Notes under the pieces: generated by a model
The model's database searches: none
What the model saw: the letters and a program-made list of their open reading frames with translations, nothing else
What the model was told of the DNA's origin: nothing
In this document: piece after piece, positions 19,287 through 29,980 of the stretch
Layout: every line of letters begins with the position of its first letter
Numbering within the stretch: the stretch's first letter is position 1
Translations under genes and position numbers: made by a program
Assembly: GCA_013215145.1 (NCBI GenBank)
Contig: JABSRP010000031.1
Location: 1 to 64,000 of the forward strand
Reading direction: 5' to 3'
Length of the DNA stretch: 64,000 nt
DNA from: Pseudobacteriovorax sp.
GTDB taxonomy: Bacteria > Bdellovibrionota_B > Oligoflexia > Oligoflexales > Oligoflexaceae

Positions 19287-21812
19287 ATGGTAACTGGTTT
19301 CAATTGCACGTCTAAATCGATGCTATCTTTTAGTTTACTTGCAAGTGTTGGGCCGAGTAGCCTAGGCCTGGCGCAGGAAATAGAGGGAGAAAGGATCGAA
19401 AATATTGTTGTCACCGGTAATCGCAGCACCGGTATCACAGAAGAAAAATCGATGGCTCCTATTGATTCCATCGACTCAGAAGAATTTATGAGTCAGGGAG
19501 ATGCTGATATCAATAACTTGCTGCGTACTATGGTCCCTTCCTTCAACGTCACGACGCAACCCATCAGCGATGCCGGCACCTTGGTGCGGCCTGCGAACCT
19601 CCGCGGTTTGCCGCCGGATTCGACCTTGGTGTTGGTCAATGGTAAGCGCCGCCACCGTTCTGCTGTCATTACCTTTCTGGGGCAGGGGATCTCTGATGGT
19701 TCGCAAGGACCCGATATTTCTGTGATTCCAGCCATCGCATTGGAAAAGGTCGAGGTCCTCAGGGATGGCGCCTCGGCATTATATGGATCGGATGCGATTG
19801 CCGGTGTGATTAACTTCGTCCTTCGCGAGGACGATTCGGGTGCCCAAGTCCAGGCTAAGCTTGGACAGTACTACGAAGGTGATGGAACTCTGGTTCAGTA
19901 CTCGGGCAATGTAGGAGCTAGTCTACTTGAGAATGGATTTGCTAATTTTAGCTTCGAGTATGGCGAATCGGATGAAACCAGTCGCAGCGTCCAGCGCGAT
20001 GATGCCGCCGCTCTGATCGAAGGTGGCAACACCAATGTAGGCGACCCAGCGCAGGTTTGGGGAAAGCCAGCCGTCAAAAGTGATGTGAAACTGTTTGCAA
20101 ACTTTGGGCAGGAGATCACAGATGCTGTTGAGGTTTATGGTTTTGGTAACTACGCAACCCGTAAAACACGGGGAGGATTCTACTTCCGAAATCCCGAGAC
20201 ACGAGCCGGTGTTTTCTCTAACGACGATGGCCAAACTCTCTTGGTGGGAGATGCCAACCCAAATAATGATTTAACCTGTGGTACTGTAGCCATCGGTGAT
20301 CCCGGGTCTTTGGATGCCATCAGCGGTGGGCAAACCGCCCTCAGCAACGAATGCTTTTCCTTTAGAGAGGTGTTTCCAGGTGGTTTCACCCCAAGCTTTG
20401 GCGGTGAGGTTACGGATACAGCTGGATTGGTGGGTGTTCGCGGAGAGCTAGCCTCTGGGTTTCGCTACGATATCTCTGGTAGTCGTGGGGTTAATAATGT
20501 AGACTTCTTCATCGACAATACAGTCAATGCAACCTTAGGCCCACAGTCTCCGACGTCCTTCGAGCCCGGCGGATATCAGCAGGAAGAGACTCAGTACAAT
20601 ATTGATTTTGCCATGCCGTTCACCGTGGATAGCGTCCAGTATAACTTTGCATTTGGTGCAGAGCAAAGGACAGAGACCTATAAAATATTTGAGGGTGAGG
20701 AGGCCTCATGGGCTGTTGGTCCCTATGCCGACCAGGGTTTCAGTATCGGCTCAAATGGATTTCCTGGCTTTAGCCCAGATGTTGCTGGAACATTTGATCG
20801 CAGCAATACAGCCGTCTACGCTGATATCGAAGCCAATATCTCTGATATCGTTATCCTTGGAGCCGCAGGTCGTCTCGAGGACTTTGATGGCTTTGGCGAA
20901 ACCAGCAACGGGAAGATTGGTGCCAACGTGAGCATCACGGATAATATTGCTATCAGAAGTACCTACAGTACTGGTTTTAGAGCTCCGACTCCAGGTCAAG
21001 CAAACGTGACGAATACCACAACCGTTTTTGAAGGTGGGCGATTGATTAATCGGGGGACGATTCCTCCGACAAACCCAATCGCTCAACTAAAAGGTGGGCG
21101 TGAACTAGAGCCCGAAACGTCAGAGAGTTATACGTTTGGAACTATCTTCAGCAGTGGTGGAGTCGTTGCGAGCATCGATTACTTTAATATCTCTGTTGAC
21201 GATCGTATTGGTCAGTCAGGTTCTCAGGAGTTGACTGCCGAAGAGGCTGCGGCCTTAGAAGCCGCTGGGGTTGCCGGTGCAAGGGATCTTTCCTCCTTCC
21301 GTTTTTATACCAACGGATTCTCCACCGATACCCAAGGCGTGGATGTCGTTGTCAACTATCCATTTGCCTGGTCTAACGTCAGAAGCGTTGCCACCTTTGC
21401 AGGTAACTGGACTGAGACTAAGGTTGCGAGCTTTGAAGACGGTGTGCTGGATGAGATGCGAGTTAAGCTTCTTGAAGAAGGATTGCCACAGTATCGTGCT
21501 AATGCCGCTATCTCAAACCGATTTGGTGGTTGGCAGACTTTGACCAGAGCCAACTATTACAGTAGCTTTTTCGAAGCTCATCTTGACGATATCAGTCTAC
21601 CTATAGACGGTGGTCCAGAAGTAACACTAGATGCTGAGGTAGGATATAACTTTGCTAATAACCTAACTGTAATCGCAGGGGCTCAAAACTTGACGAATGA
21701 GTTTCCCGATGAAAACCCTCATCGCGGAATTGCTGGGGCTAAGTATCCAGAAACTTCACCCATGGGATTTGCTGGTGGCTTCTACTATACGAGATTGCTA
21801 TACACGTTTTAA
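19287..21812 (+). CDS. TonB-dependent outer-membrane receptor
   Basis: An intact 841-residue receptor: signal peptide ending near GLAQ, a plug (IENIVVTGNRSTGI; LRGLPPDSTLVLVNGKRRHRSA; GASALYGSDAIAGVINFVL) and a large beta-barrel ending in a C-terminal Phe (FYYTRLLYTF). ATG 19287 is chosen because GGGAGGA lies at 19271-19277; the frame is open upstream to 19224, but without a signal-like start. It imports a chelate or nutrient with TonB-ExbBD energy; no specificity is readable. It is a different subfamily from the pseudogene at 10464. A 10-bp GC-rich hairpin follows the stop. Confidence 0.93.
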   Translation: MVTGFNCTSKSMLSFSLLASVGPSSLGLAQEIEGERIENIVVTGNRSTGITEEKSMAPIDSIDSEEFMSQGDADINNLLRTMVPSFNVTTQPISDAGTLVRPANLRGLPPDSTLVLVNGKRRHRSAVITFLGQGISDGSQGPDISVIPAIALEKVEVLRDGASALYGSDAIAGVINFVLREDDSGAQVQAKLGQYYEGDGTLVQYSGNVGASLLENGFANFSFEYGESDETSRSVQRDDAAALIEGGNTNVGDPAQVWGKPAVKSDVKLFANFGQEITDAVEVYGFGNYATRKTRGGFYFRNPETRAGVFSNDDGQTLLVGDANPNNDLTCGTVAIGDPGSLDAISGGQTALSNECFSFREVFPGGFTPSFGGEVTDTAGLVGVRGELASGFRYDISGSRGVNNVDFFIDNTVNATLGPQSPTSFEPGGYQQEETQYNIDFAMPFTVDSVQYNFAFGAEQRTETYKIFEGEEASWAVGPYADQGFSIGSNGFPGFSPDVAGTFDRSNTAVYADIEANISDIVILGAAGRLEDFDGFGETSNGKIGANVSITDNIAIRSTYSTGFRAPTPGQANVTNTTTVFEGGRLINRGTIPPTNPIAQLKGGRELEPETSESYTFGTIFSSGGVVASIDYFNISVDDRIGQSGSQELTAEEAAALEAAGVAGARDLSSFRFYTNGFSTDTQGVDVVVNYPFAWSNVRSVATFAGNWTETKVASFEDGVLDEMRVKLLEEGLPQYRANAAISNRFGGWQTLTRANYYSSFFEAHLDDISLPIDGGPEVTLDAEVGYNFANNLTVIAGAQNLTNEFPDENPHRGIAGAKYPETSPMGFAGGFYYTRLLYTF

Positions 21813-21818
21813 TTGAGG

Positions 21819-21848
21819 CTCCGCCGCCAATCCTTTTGGGCGGCGGAG
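21819..21848 (+). terminator. GC-rich hairpin after the TonB receptor
   Basis: A perfect 10-bp stem CTCCGCCGCC (21819-21828) / GGCGGCGGAG (21839-21848), just after the stop. No T-tract follows, so intrinsic termination is uncertain; it may instead protect the 3' end. Confidence 0.5.
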
Positions 21849-21951
21849 TAACGGCCTATCTATAATATCTGGCCTGCCCGTGTTCCGAGTGCAAAGCTTT
21901 GTGCTAGAATTATCCTTTGGTAACTCTTAGTCGTTTCACTTGGGTCGGGTT

Positions 21952-24930
21952 ATGGTCACTCTTGGCGTTATTCTTGTCGTCTTTTTCATGTTCACAATGA
22001 TCGCCGCGTGGGTCGCCTATGCTCGGACCAATAAAATCAAACAGCTCGAGGAGGACGTACGAAAGCTCCGCTACGAGTTGACTCAAATCAACCACAGCCT
22101 TCTTAGCCTCGAGCAATCGGATAGTCCTAAGTCAAGTTCATCCCAGTTGATCGCAAAACAAAGCGACGAAAGTTCCCTCAAAACCCCTGATTCGACCACA
22201 AAACCCAAGTCTCCCGGGGATGCACCACCAAAGACTGCCCCAACTACCGACAAAAAAAGTGTCGCTATTTCACAGAAGCAGCTGGACGTCCTCGATCATT
22301 CTAAAAAATCAGCGAAAAAGCCGTTAGAAAGAAAAAGCGCTAATCCCTTGTGGGCGAAAATTCAGCAAAACTGGACAGGGGTTTTGGGCGCTATCATTTT
22401 TGTATTGGGCGTGAGTTTTTTTGGGTTTGTAGCAGGTCTGTATATCGGACCCGAAGGGCGCTTCGGTCTTATTATCTTAACAGCGTGTTGCTTTCAAGCC
22501 GGCAATCTTTGGTTAAGGCGCTTCCCTAGCTGGAAAGAATATGGGTCCTGGCTTCAAGGGATTTCAGGAACTATCATACTCGTGGCCTGTCTGGGGGCAA
22601 GTTGGTTGCCAGGTCTGAAGTTTGTCGATAGCCCATTATATGGTCTATTGTTATTAATGTTCGGTGTACTCGTGAATCATTACTACGCTTTTCGATCTTC
22701 CAAACAGACTATGGCGTCGTTTCATGTAATTCTTTCAATGGTTAGCTTTATGGTAGCGCCCTCCCAGCCGGTAGTTTTGATGCTTGGTGCTGCAGTCGCC
22801 ATTTTCGGGGTATTTCTTTCCTTTCGTCAGAAATGGGATTGGAATCTGCTAGTCATCTTAATAGGTTTTTTTGTTTTTCATCAGGTTTGGACTCACAAAT
22901 ATTTCGATATTCATCAGGCTAAATACATACCAGGAGCATTTTTTGTGATTCTTCTTGGGGTTTATGCTGGTGCGATTCACTATCGGCAAGAGTATCAAAA
23001 AGAGTCCTTTCGATCCCTTCCGTTTTTTGTTCATCTTTTGAATTGGTCGCTGCTAGCAATCAATATTTCTTTATACTCCACGGGATCTCAATGGACGCCT
23101 GTGTTTTTAGGTCTTGCATCCGTTGCTTGTTTTGCTGCCTCACGATTCGCTAAGCATAAAAATATCACCTGGATTTATCTAACAGATACCTTAATCGCGG
23201 AACTTCTGGCCGTGGTGGCTATAAGTCAGTTTTATAAGTTTGGATTCCAATTGACCGACATACTGCTGATTATTTTTTCACAGTCTCTCATTTTTGTCTT
23301 AGTCGTCGGTAAGGAAAAAGAAGAAAGGCTTCTGCGAATCGGAATAATTGGCGCTTGGCTTGCTTGTTTAGCGCTATTTTTTGGGCAATTCTTGGTCAGT
23401 CAGTCCATTGCTTCAGGTGTGCGTGGTATTGTCGCTGTCATAGCGATCTTAGGATTTCATCTCTATGGGAAAAAACATAATATTGTCATTGATAGTATCG
23501 GATTTGCTCTTAAAAAATCTTGGTCGTCAAAATGGCTTAATTCCTCACTATTACTATTGCTAGCTCCTTATCTGCTGATGACCTGCTTTTGGACGGCAGA
23601 CAATGATTTCTTATGGGCAACTGTCGTTTCGATGGTTTTGTTGGCTCTTCTTAAGTTTCAACTTAGTTATCCCTCCTACAATCTCTACGTTGGGTCTCTC
23701 CAAGCATTATGGCTTTTTGCGCTAAGTGGAAGCTATTTCCTTATTGAGAGTATGGAAGAGCCTTTAGTGGCAGGGTTTTGGAGCATAGTTTTAGCGATAC
23801 CTATTGTCTGCTTATTTGCCTCCAAGCTAATCTACCAACAGTATGGTATGGATGATATCAAGAACAAACTGGTGTATGCTGCAGGTGCCTTTGTCTTACT
23901 CAATGCTTATGTATTTCTGAAACCTATTTATGTCTTGCTCCCATGTTTTGCCTACCTTTTTGTATCTATTCTCGCTCTTGAGTTGGCTCGTTTTTTTGAT
24001 CGATCAAAATACAAATCCTTTGCCGGCAATATCTTACATATTGGTTATTTAGCTATCGCTCTCGTCTTGTTTCATCATGTAAGAAATCATTTGAGTCCTC
24101 ACGATTGGCAGGATTACGATTGGATACGGTCTGGATTGGGTTTGGCGATACTTGTTACCTTAGCTTATTGGCTTGTAAGATCGCTAAAATACTTGGATGA
24201 TAAAGAACGGTTTCGGCATCCCTCTCAATACTTCATTGAATTGTTCCTAGCTACATTTGCCTTTACCGCTGTGATGGAAGTTGACAGGCAACTACAGCCA
24301 CTGCTATGGAGCTCGCTGAGTTTAATGATAGTCTTGTTTGTCAAACACCAATCGTGGCCTAATCGCCTTGAGATATACAGCTGGTTTTTTCTGTGCTTTG
24401 CCTCAGTACAGCTAAGCTTTGTTTTTCATCAGGACGTTTTGAACGATGGGATCTCATGGTACCGGGCTAGCCTTCCGGCCCTGATAGCAGTCTTTTTCCT
24501 GTGTTGCATTGCTGTGTTGATGATTCGTGCAGGAACCTTGCAGTTAAAGAATTTAGAGGGACCTGATAAGATTTGCGCTATCTTGAAAAAGCTATCTCTA
24601 TGGGTGACCCGGCACCAAAAAACTTGCATCATCTATCCACCCGCATTAGGTGTTGCTAGTTTTCTCTTTTTTCATTTTGATAGAGAGGTCCTGACCTTTT
24701 TATGGATGGTAGAAATCTTGGTTCTCTACTGCATTGGTTTAGGGGTGAGGGAAAAGCATTTTATCAAGTTAGCCTATGTGGGTATCCTGTTCTGTATCGG
24801 AAGGCTAGTTTTTTATGACCTGTCACAGGCAGATCTACTGGCGAAAGCTGGCGTTTGTGTTGGTATGGGTGGCATTCTATTGGCTATGAATGCTTTGCAG
24901 AAACGGTTTAGAGATCGGATTGATTCGTAA
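21952..24930 (+). CDS. DUF2339 giant multi-pass membrane protein
   Basis: About 992 residues: one N-terminal helix, a coiled coil (KIKQLEEDVRKLRYELTQI), a Ser/Pro/Lys-rich linker (about 50-115), then WAKIQQNWTGVLGAIIFVLGVSFF, which opens a run of more than twenty membrane helices. This architecture is that of DUF2339 proteins, inner-membrane proteins of unknown function. The track of helices continues to the C-terminus without a soluble domain. ATG 21952 is preferred; a TTG at 21940 is in frame. Transcribed alone between the TonB receptor and the TRAP operon. Confidence 0.8.
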   Translation: MVTLGVILVVFFMFTMIAAWVAYARTNKIKQLEEDVRKLRYELTQINHSLLSLEQSDSPKSSSSQLIAKQSDESSLKTPDSTTKPKSPGDAPPKTAPTTDKKSVAISQKQLDVLDHSKKSAKKPLERKSANPLWAKIQQNWTGVLGAIIFVLGVSFFGFVAGLYIGPEGRFGLIILTACCFQAGNLWLRRFPSWKEYGSWLQGISGTIILVACLGASWLPGLKFVDSPLYGLLLLMFGVLVNHYYAFRSSKQTMASFHVILSMVSFMVAPSQPVVLMLGAAVAIFGVFLSFRQKWDWNLLVILIGFFVFHQVWTHKYFDIHQAKYIPGAFFVILLGVYAGAIHYRQEYQKESFRSLPFFVHLLNWSLLAINISLYSTGSQWTPVFLGLASVACFAASRFAKHKNITWIYLTDTLIAELLAVVAISQFYKFGFQLTDILLIIFSQSLIFVLVVGKEKEERLLRIGIIGAWLACLALFFGQFLVSQSIASGVRGIVAVIAILGFHLYGKKHNIVIDSIGFALKKSWSSKWLNSSLLLLLAPYLLMTCFWTADNDFLWATVVSMVLLALLKFQLSYPSYNLYVGSLQALWLFALSGSYFLIESMEEPLVAGFWSIVLAIPIVCLFASKLIYQQYGMDDIKNKLVYAAGAFVLLNAYVFLKPIYVLLPCFAYLFVSILALELARFFDRSKYKSFAGNILHIGYLAIALVLFHHVRNHLSPHDWQDYDWIRSGLGLAILVTLAYWLVRSLKYLDDKERFRHPSQYFIELFLATFAFTAVMEVDRQLQPLLWSSLSLMIVLFVKHQSWPNRLEIYSWFFLCFASVQLSFVFHQDVLNDGISWYRASLPALIAVFFLCCIAVLMIRAGTLQLKNLEGPDKICAILKKLSLWVTRHQKTCIIYPPALGVASFLFFHFDREVLTFLWMVEILVLYCIGLGVREKHFIKLAYVGILFCIGRLVFYDLSQADLLAKAGVCVGMGGILLAMNALQKRFRDRIDS

Positions 24931-25208
24931 TCGGAGTATATCTAGTATTCCAGATTATCCTGAGATCGGTAAACTAATCATCTATGGTTTTGGCTACCAC
25001 TCTCGATTTTCTAGTACTTCAGAATTAGCTTTCTAGACCTAGTTTGGGAATAGTTAATTTGAGCCTTGAGCGTCATTATGAGATGGTTGTGTGGGTTGTT
25101 GTTGATCTCGATAGAGGCTTTGTCGCTATCCTCGTTGACTTCACGAACCTGGCCAGCTATTAGATTGGCAGTATGATCTCGTCAGTTAAAGCAAAGCTTG
25201 GGGAAATT

Positions 25209-26156
25209 ATGAGCCGATTTTTGGTTGTTCTATTGTGTGTTGTGAGTCTTGCCGTAGGGCAGATAGCGTGGGGTAAGGATTTTTATCGGTTCACAGGAGG
25301 CCCTACCGGTGGGACCTTCCAATTATTCTCAAGTAGTTTATCAGTATTTTTGAGTGATCAACTCAAGGATATGAAAGTTTCCAACCAGGCATCTGCTGGA
25401 TCAACTGAGAACCTTCGAAGGATCGAAGCAGGTCGTGCTCATTTTGGTGTGGTACACTCGGGAGATTTATTCCTTGGCCGCGAGGGACGATTGTTAGGCG
25501 ATAAAAAACGCTATTCTCATGTTTTCGCATTGGCTGTACTCTATCAGTCTGCAGCTCAATTGGTGGTGATGGAAGGAAGTGGAATCAAGTCGGTTGAAGA
25601 TCTTGCAGGGAAACGCATTGGTATTGGTGGGCCGGGTTCTGGAGCTGCCGCCACGGCGGAGCGATTTTTCAAGGCGATAGGATCTTGGGATAAAATAGAT
25701 CGGAAGTTTCTGGGGTACAGTAAGGCCGCATCGGCGATGCGCAATGGCCAGCTTGATGCCATGTGGGTGGTGTCAGGTTACCCGACTCGGGCTGTCATAG
25801 AATTGGCTGCTGTTAAAAAAATTCGGCTACTGGACCTTCACGGTCCAGCGGAGAAAGCTGGTTTCTATAAGTTATACCCGTTCTACCAAAAAAAGGACAT
25901 TCCCTCAGGTACCTACGCCTCGGTTAAGTCAACAGTGAGCACATTTGTTGATAGTACCATTTGGGTGGCAGGGAAAAAAGCAAGTCCCAAAAGAGTTCAG
26001 CAGGCTCTGGAGAGCGTTTATTCTGAAGCTGGATTACGCCAACTGAAAACTATCGTGAATGCTGCTAGCTACATGTCTCTTGAAAATGGGATACAGGGGA
26101 TTAAGGTGCCTTTACATCCGGGTGCTCAGGCCTTTTGGAACAAAAAACAAAAATAG
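25209..26156 (+). CDS. TAXI-family TRAP transporter solute-binding protein
   Basis: A 315-residue periplasmic protein: signal peptide (about 1-24), then FTGGPTGGTFQLFSS, the start typical of TAXI solute receptors, with GIGGPGSGAAATAERF (about 138-153) in the ligand-hinge region. It captures a small organic acid or amino acid (glutamate, glutamine and ketoglutarate are known for relatives) and delivers it to the fused permease encoded 14 bases downstream. ATG 25209 behind GGGGA is chosen; the frame is open to 25173. Confidence 0.9.
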   Translation: MSRFLVVLLCVVSLAVGQIAWGKDFYRFTGGPTGGTFQLFSSSLSVFLSDQLKDMKVSNQASAGSTENLRRIEAGRAHFGVVHSGDLFLGREGRLLGDKKRYSHVFALAVLYQSAAQLVVMEGSGIKSVEDLAGKRIGIGGPGSGAAATAERFFKAIGSWDKIDRKFLGYSKAASAMRNGQLDAMWVVSGYPTRAVIELAAVKKIRLLDLHGPAEKAGFYKLYPFYQKKDIPSGTYASVKSTVSTFVDSTIWVAGKKASPKRVQQALESVYSEAGLRQLKTIVNAASYMSLENGIQGIKVPLHPGAQAFWNKKQK

Positions 26157-26170
26157 CTTGAGGTCTCGAC

Positions 26171-28102
26171 ATGACTGAGCCACCAGACTCTCTTTTATCA
26201 AATATACCATTGCGGATTTTCCATGCTTTGGCCTATGCCTTAGTGATTTTCTATCTTTGGACCGCAGTGGTGCAACCTATGGGTCCTCAGCTGCATCGTG
26301 GGATATATGTTGGTATCACCTACGTTCTCATTTTCCTGCAATATCCTTCAAAAAACCGTCGTTTGGGAGCCTTGAGCGACTTTTGCTTTGCCCTAATGGG
26401 GGCGTTAGCTGTGGGCTATTGGATAGTTGAATACGAAAGCCTCAATTTACGTGCAGGTGCCGAAACAGACTTGGACTTTTGGGTTTCCTGTATTGGCGTT
26501 ATGGTTGGTATGGAGGCGGCAAGACGGGTTTTAGGGATTGGCTTCGTTGCTATAGGGGCTGTGCTGTGTTGTTATGCAATATTTGGTCAGTACCTACCTG
26601 AGGCGATACAGCATGGTGGGTTTTTGGTCTCTGAGGTATTTACTTTTCTATTTATCTCAACGAGTGGAACCTTTGGTATTATGGCGGATGTTCTTGCCAG
26701 CTATGTGATCCTTTTTATCTTTTTTGGTGCTTTTTTGGAAGTGTCGGGGTTTGGCAAGTTTATGTTAGATTTGCCCCTTGCTATGTTTGGTCATCGACCA
26801 GGTGGGCCTGGTAAGGTCTCTGTGGTGGCTTCCGCCCTATTTGGATCGATATCTGGGAGTGCCATAGCGAATACGGTTTCGACCGGAACATTTACGATCC
26901 CTTTGATGAAGCAGGCGGGATTTAAGCCTGAGGTTGCCGGAGCTATCGAGCCGGCCTCTTCAATCGGCGGTATGTTTTTACCTCCTGTGATGGGGGCTGG
27001 GGGGTTTATCATGGCAGAACTCCTGGGAATCCCTTATCGCGATGTCATGTTAGTGGCGGTATTTCCCGCTATACTTTATTTTACCGGTGTGTTCTCGATG
27101 ATTCACTTCGAGGCTAAAAAAACCAATATCAAAGGCCTCGCTAAAGAGGACTTACCTCAGGTACATCAAGTGATAAAAGGTTGGTACCTAAAAATTGCAC
27201 CTTTGATCGTGGTATTTGCCTTGATGTTGATGGGGCGCTCTCCTGGTTACGCGGCATCATTTGGTATTTTCGCTGTGATACTCTGTTCATGGTTTTTGCC
27301 TCAACAAAGGATGACTTTATCGAAAATACTCCAGGCATGTCAGATAGGGGCAAAGAATACCCTTATGATTGGCGCTACAATCGGTGTCATTGGTATGATT
27401 GTTGGTGTTATTGAACTCACAGGAGTTGGACTGCAATTTGCCGAGTCAATCATCGGTTTGGCTAGCTTCTTGGATCAGTCCCAGTTCCCTTCGTTTCTGA
27501 TCTGGAACCCGGGTGAGATAGCCTCTATCTCACAAAAGCTGATAACCGTAATATTGGTGGCTCTCGCTTCATTATTGTTAGGTATGGGGGTTCCTGTCAC
27601 AGCTTCTTACCTAATTATGGCTGTATTGGTGGTTCCGGCTTTTCATGAGCTAGGTGTAGCACTTATCGCAGCCCACATGATCATTTATTGGTTAAGTCAG
27701 GATTCTAACATCACGCCCCCTGTGTGTGTAGCCGCCTATGCAGGGGCCGCTATCGCAAAATCTGATCCCTGGCAAACGGGCTGGATCGCCTTTCGTTATG
27801 CAAAAATGCTCTATGTCGTGCCAATTCTTTTGGTGTTTCATCCCGAGCTTGTCTTGATTGGTACTATATCAGAGATTTTGCTGATGTTTTGTGGTGCCTT
27901 TTTAGGGACAGTTTGTTTTTCGGCTGCGATTCAAGGCTATTTGATCAAAGAGCTTAACTTACTAGGACGCATCGCTGTGGTCACAGCGATGCTGCTTTGT
28001 TTTTATCCTAAGCTACTCACGCTTGCGTTGGGACTAGCCATACTCTTGTTTATCGGTGGATTCCAAAAAAAATCCATCAACGACCAAGGCCCACCTGCTT
28101 AA
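26171..28102 (+). CDS. TRAP transporter fused permease (4TM/12TM)
   Basis: A 643-residue inner-membrane protein in which the small DctQ-like part (about 1-130) is fused to the large DctM-like part. Family features include FGSISGSAIANTVSTGTFTIP, EPASSIGGMFLPPVMGAGGFIMAE and the TPPVCVAAYAGAAIA segment near the C-terminal third. With the TAXI protein just upstream it forms a complete sodium- or proton-driven uptake system, so no separate small subunit is needed. Its end overlaps the converging SulP gene by 26 bases. Confidence 0.93.
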   Translation: MTEPPDSLLSNIPLRIFHALAYALVIFYLWTAVVQPMGPQLHRGIYVGITYVLIFLQYPSKNRRLGALSDFCFALMGALAVGYWIVEYESLNLRAGAETDLDFWVSCIGVMVGMEAARRVLGIGFVAIGAVLCCYAIFGQYLPEAIQHGGFLVSEVFTFLFISTSGTFGIMADVLASYVILFIFFGAFLEVSGFGKFMLDLPLAMFGHRPGGPGKVSVVASALFGSISGSAIANTVSTGTFTIPLMKQAGFKPEVAGAIEPASSIGGMFLPPVMGAGGFIMAELLGIPYRDVMLVAVFPAILYFTGVFSMIHFEAKKTNIKGLAKEDLPQVHQVIKGWYLKIAPLIVVFALMLMGRSPGYAASFGIFAVILCSWFLPQQRMTLSKILQACQIGAKNTLMIGATIGVIGMIVGVIELTGVGLQFAESIIGLASFLDQSQFPSFLIWNPGEIASISQKLITVILVALASLLLGMGVPVTASYLIMAVLVVPAFHELGVALIAAHMIIYWLSQDSNITPPVCVAAYAGAAIAKSDPWQTGWIAFRYAKMLYVVPILLVFHPELVLIGTISEILLMFCGAFLGTVCFSAAIQGYLIKELNLLGRIAVVTAMLLCFYPKLLTLALGLAILLFIGGFQKKSINDQGPPA

Positions 28103-29783
28103 AGCGATCCGATTTTTGCATATGCTTAGCAGCACTGGCTGCTTTTTCTAGAGCTTCCTTTCGGGTGTCACAGAGATGGGTGCCCGGTATGAGCTGAAAT
28201 ACACCTAATCGCTCTAAGCTAGCTTTGGCCTGGGACTGCGGCTTGACGACAAAGACAAGGCCTTCAGAATCGACTAGATCCTTTATAGTGTTTTCAATAG
28301 CCAAAGATACGGTAGTGTCAATCAATGGGACATCATGCAGGTCGAGAACAACTACATTCTGATCACGAATGGCATTGTGTTCCCTGGCGATAGCTTTAGA
28401 CACTCCAAATATCATGGGTCCACTGAGATAAACTAGCGCCACCTGTCCGTTGCTCGAGTCTAGTATGTCTTTTTCGTCAGGGCTGACAACAATATCTCCA
28501 CTAGAGTCGCCGACTACTTTTACATTGCGGGTTTGAAGCTCACTGAGTCTTTGTATGGTCAGGATATTGGCAATGAACACGCCTAGACCTACTGCGACTA
28601 TGAGATCGAAGAAAACTGTTAACAGCAATACTCCGGTCATAATAAGGGCAGCGGTGCGAGAGACGCGATGGACCCGCTTAACAAAGCTCCAATCTAAGAT
28701 ATTGAAGCCAACCTTGATGGCGATGGCAGCCAAAACAGCAAGTGGGATATGCTTTGTCAGATCCGCAGCGCCTATCATGACAACAAGAAGGATGATAGCC
28801 CTGATGATCCCTGAAAGAGCCGTGCGACCACCTGCTTGAATATTAACGACAGTTCCCATAGTTGCGCCTGCCCCGGGAAGCCCGCCGAAAACACCGGATA
28901 CGAGATTGCCGATACCTTGTCCCACTAATTCTTTGTCAGATTTATGCTCTTGTCTCGTGAGACTGTCGGCAATGACAGCCGTTAGCAGGGAATCGATACA
29001 GCCCAGTGTTCCGAGAACTAGGCCATCTAGGATCATGGTGGTTAGCATATCTGGAGTGAACGTTGGGAGATATAGGGTAGGCCATCCAAATGGAATTTCG
29101 CCAATCTTTCGCATACTGGAATCGGAGAAGAGAAAGGTGCAGACCACAGTCCCTAAAACCAAAACGATGAGTTGTGGGGGCAGAGATTTCCCCCATTTTT
29201 TCGGTATGAGAAATAAAAGCGCTAACGACAATCCAGCTATCATCGTCTCGAGGGGGTTGATCTGCTGCCAAAGCTCGGGGAGTGCGGTCAGAGTGCCTAT
29301 GACGCCACCTGAGGGCGGCGCTTGACCTAAAAAAGGAGCTATTTGAAGAATAATCAGAATGAATCCTATTCCGGACATAAATCCAGAAATCACACTATAA
29401 GGCATAAGTGTTATGTATTTGCCGAGTTTTAGTACACCTAAGAGGATTTGAAAGACTCCGGCAATCATGACTACGGTAAAAGCCATGGCTAGTCCGGTAT
29501 CGGGATAGTTTGCCATCATGGTGGTTAGTACGGCCGTCATAACGACTGTCATAGGGCCAGTGGGTTCGGATATTAGGGTTGAGGTCCCCCCAAAAATGGC
29601 GGCAAATAGTCCAACCAATATAGCTCCATACAGCCCGGCAACGGCCCCAGCCCCAGAGGCTACCCCGAATGCTAGTGCCATCGGAAGTGAAACCACCGAT
29701 GCCGTGAGGCCACCGAATATGTCGCCTTTAAGGTTTTCAAACCCAAAGCTATTGAAAACACCGCGCTGAAAAATAGAAAGCAT
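28077..29783 (-). CDS. SulP/SLC26 anion transporter with C-terminal STAS domain
   Basis: A 568-residue transporter. The N-terminal GDIFGGLTASVVSLPMALAFGVASGAG, then SEPTGPMTVVMTAV and GLGTLGCIDS-like segments, are SulP hallmarks; the STAS domain is at about 450-555, with VVLDLHDVPLIDTTVSLAI in place of the usual Asp-Ser phosphorylation loop (here Asp-Thr). SulP proteins move sulfate, bicarbonate or other anions; the substrate is not readable. ATG 29783 gives a normal family length; the frame is open to 30017 but would overlap the end of the kinase gene upstream. The kinase/phosphatase gene ends 197 bases before this start, on the same strand. Confidence 0.92.
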   Translation of the reverse strand: MLSIFQRGVFNSFGFENLKGDIFGGLTASVVSLPMALAFGVASGAGAVAGLYGAILVGLFAAIFGGTSTLISEPTGPMTVVMTAVLTTMMANYPDTGLAMAFTVVMIAGVFQILLGVLKLGKYITLMPYSVISGFMSGIGFILIILQIAPFLGQAPPSGGVIGTLTALPELWQQINPLETMIAGLSLALLFLIPKKWGKSLPPQLIVLVLGTVVCTFLFSDSSMRKIGEIPFGWPTLYLPTFTPDMLTTMILDGLVLGTLGCIDSLLTAVIADSLTRQEHKSDKELVGQGIGNLVSGVFGGLPGAGATMGTVVNIQAGGRTALSGIIRAIILLVVMIGAADLTKHIPLAVLAAIAIKVGFNILDWSFVKRVHRVSRTAALIMTGVLLLTVFFDLIVAVGLGVFIANILTIQRLSELQTRNVKVVGDSSGDIVVSPDEKDILDSSNGQVALVYLSGPMIFGVSKAIAREHNAIRDQNVVVLDLHDVPLIDTTVSLAIENTIKDLVDSEGLVFVVKPQSQAKASLERLGVFQLIPGTHLCDTRKEALEKAASAAKHMQKSDRFKQVGLGR

Positions 29784-29980
29784 AAACTGACGTCCTGACT
29801 GGTCTATGTTCTGATTTGAAGTCCAGACCTTAGCGCAATAGCGCAAACTTTCGAAGGGCAAATAATAGCGTTTAATTGACGCTATATCCAAAAGGAAAGA
29901 CTCAAGAAACGAACCAATCGTTAGTATTATACGCGCATTGCTGTCTGGCGTTTTTTTTGCTTCAGTCGGAGAGGGCTTAA

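Noticed and set aside
28906..29325. 139-codon open frame on the plus strand opposite the SulP gene
   Set aside because: Shadow of the transporter coding sequence; Pro/Arg/Ser-rich with no recognisable domain.
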